NCBI GenBank assembly: GCA_963741755.1
Contig: CAVUJG010000006.1
Coordinates: 62,001-126,000, forward strand
Direction: 5' to 3'
Length of the DNA stretch: 64,000 bases
Source of the DNA: Sva-07 sp963741755
GTDB lineage: Bacteria > Actinomycetota > Acidimicrobiia > Acidimicrobiales > Ilumatobacteraceae
Below are positions 63,676 through 64,000 of this stretch, piece after piece; position 1 is the first letter of the stretch, and each line of letters opens with the position of its first letter. Both the position numbers and the translations under genes were made by a program. The notes beneath the pieces were generated by a model. It was not told where the DNA came from. It did no database searches and saw nothing but the letters and a program-made list of their open reading frames with translations.

Positions 63676-64000
63676 TCAGGGCGGGTCGGGATCGGTGTCG
63701 GGCCGGTCGAGGTCGAGCGGGAAGAGCTGGTCGAAACCGAGTGTCTGCACTCGCCAGTCGGGGTGGCCCCGTGCGGGTGCGGGTTGTCCGGCGGCGGCCA
63801 TGGCGGTGCCGTCGGGTCGGTAGTGGATGATCCGACCGTGCCGATCGCGCAGGGTGACGAATCCTCGGTTCTTGTCGCGGTTGTGTCCACCGCACTCGGG
63901 GTCCGCGTTGTCGACATCGGTGGCGCCGCCCCGACCGTGCTCGTGCAGATGATCGACCTCGGCGAACTCTGACGGGACCGTGCAGCCGGGTCGGGTGCAG
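63676..64000 (-). CDS. C-terminal end of a second DUF222-HNH (13E12-type) gene
   Basis: Partial at the right edge; the visible 108 codons read CTRPGCTVPSEFAEVDHLHEHGRGG, then CGGHNRDKNRGFVTLRDRHGR, the HNH site with paired cysteines. The stop is at 63676-63678. It converges with the sulfatase-like gene, 13 bp apart. Only the C terminus is present, so the domain order and any break upstream cannot be judged. Confidence 0.85.
   Translation of the reverse strand, partial: CTRPGCTVPSEFAEVDHLHEHGRGGATDVDNADPECGGHNRDKNRGFVTLRDRHGRIIHYRPDGTAMAAAGQPAPARGHPDWRVQTLGFDQLFPLDLDRPDTDPDPP

Overview
This is a GC-rich, gene-dense actinobacterial chromosome segment with almost no non-coding space. The content suggests an Acidimicrobiia-type organism (Ilumatobacter-like). 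Pointers are a cofactor F420-type luciferase-like oxidoreductase, a soluble P450, an AtuA/biotin-dependent carboxylase operon, two DUF222-HNH (13E12-type) genes, many GTG starts, and GTGA/ATGA/TGATG gene overlaps. The taxon is an inference from gene content, not a computed placement.

Layout. 0-10 kb: tRNA-Val(CAC), a membrane J-domain protein, a 2-hydroxyacid dehydrogenase, alanine dehydrogenase, P450, an ArfB-like ribosome-rescue hydrolase, an F420-type oxidoreductase, a class V aminotransferase, a DUF2142-like membrane protein, DUF971 and DUF2071 genes sharing a CACGTG start, and an internally deleted VOC gene. 10-16 kb: a broken phosphotransferase, a DUF3516 SKI2-like helicase followed by a Nudix hydrolase, a quinone oxidoreductase and a DUF222-HNH gene. 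16-22 kb (minus strand): carboxyltransferase, biotin carboxylase (about seven frameshifts) and AtuA, a likely branched or terpenoid acyl-CoA carboxylation operon. 22-28 kb: a DinB/MDMPI-type protein, a broken epoxide hydrolase, an MFS exporter, and divergent murF and ddl, followed by a three-copy palindromic repeat.

28-36.5 kb: a TetR regulator faces a lipid-type operon of fatty acyl-CoA reductase-HAD fusion, alcohol dehydrogenase, LarA-like (DUF2088) protein and PlsC-type acyltransferase, followed by a metallo-beta-lactamase-fold protein and a lipoprotein. The regulator gap holds two palindromes. 36.5-39.7 kb: a biotinyl-domain/carboxyltransferase fusion and a ClC channel. 39.7-56 kb: a surface polysaccharide region with an epimerase, WecG/TagA transferase, priming sugar transferase, sulfotransferase, GT4, APH-like kinase, a large secreted fibrinogen-like/propeller/FN3 protein, a Wzz-like protein with a dead kinase domain, a flippase-ligase fusion, a UXS-like decarboxylase and a UDP-glucose dehydrogenase. 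56-64 kb: MscS, a DUF2207-like protein, RlmI-like methyltransferase, DUF2855, SDR, an alkyl-sulfatase-like protein with altered metal ligands, and the C-terminal end of a second DUF222-HNH gene.

A notable property of the window is indels: about 22 apparent single-base frameshifts fall in nine genes between 10 and 41 kb, and none was seen from 41 to 64 kb. Several lie in genes expected to be needed (ddl) or embedded in intact operons, so sequence error is at least as likely as real decay. The leads most worth pursuing are the acyl reductase/LarA-like operon with its operators, the flippase-ligase fusion beside a Walker-A-less chain-length protein, and dispersed palindromic repeats, some inserted in frame inside coding sequences.
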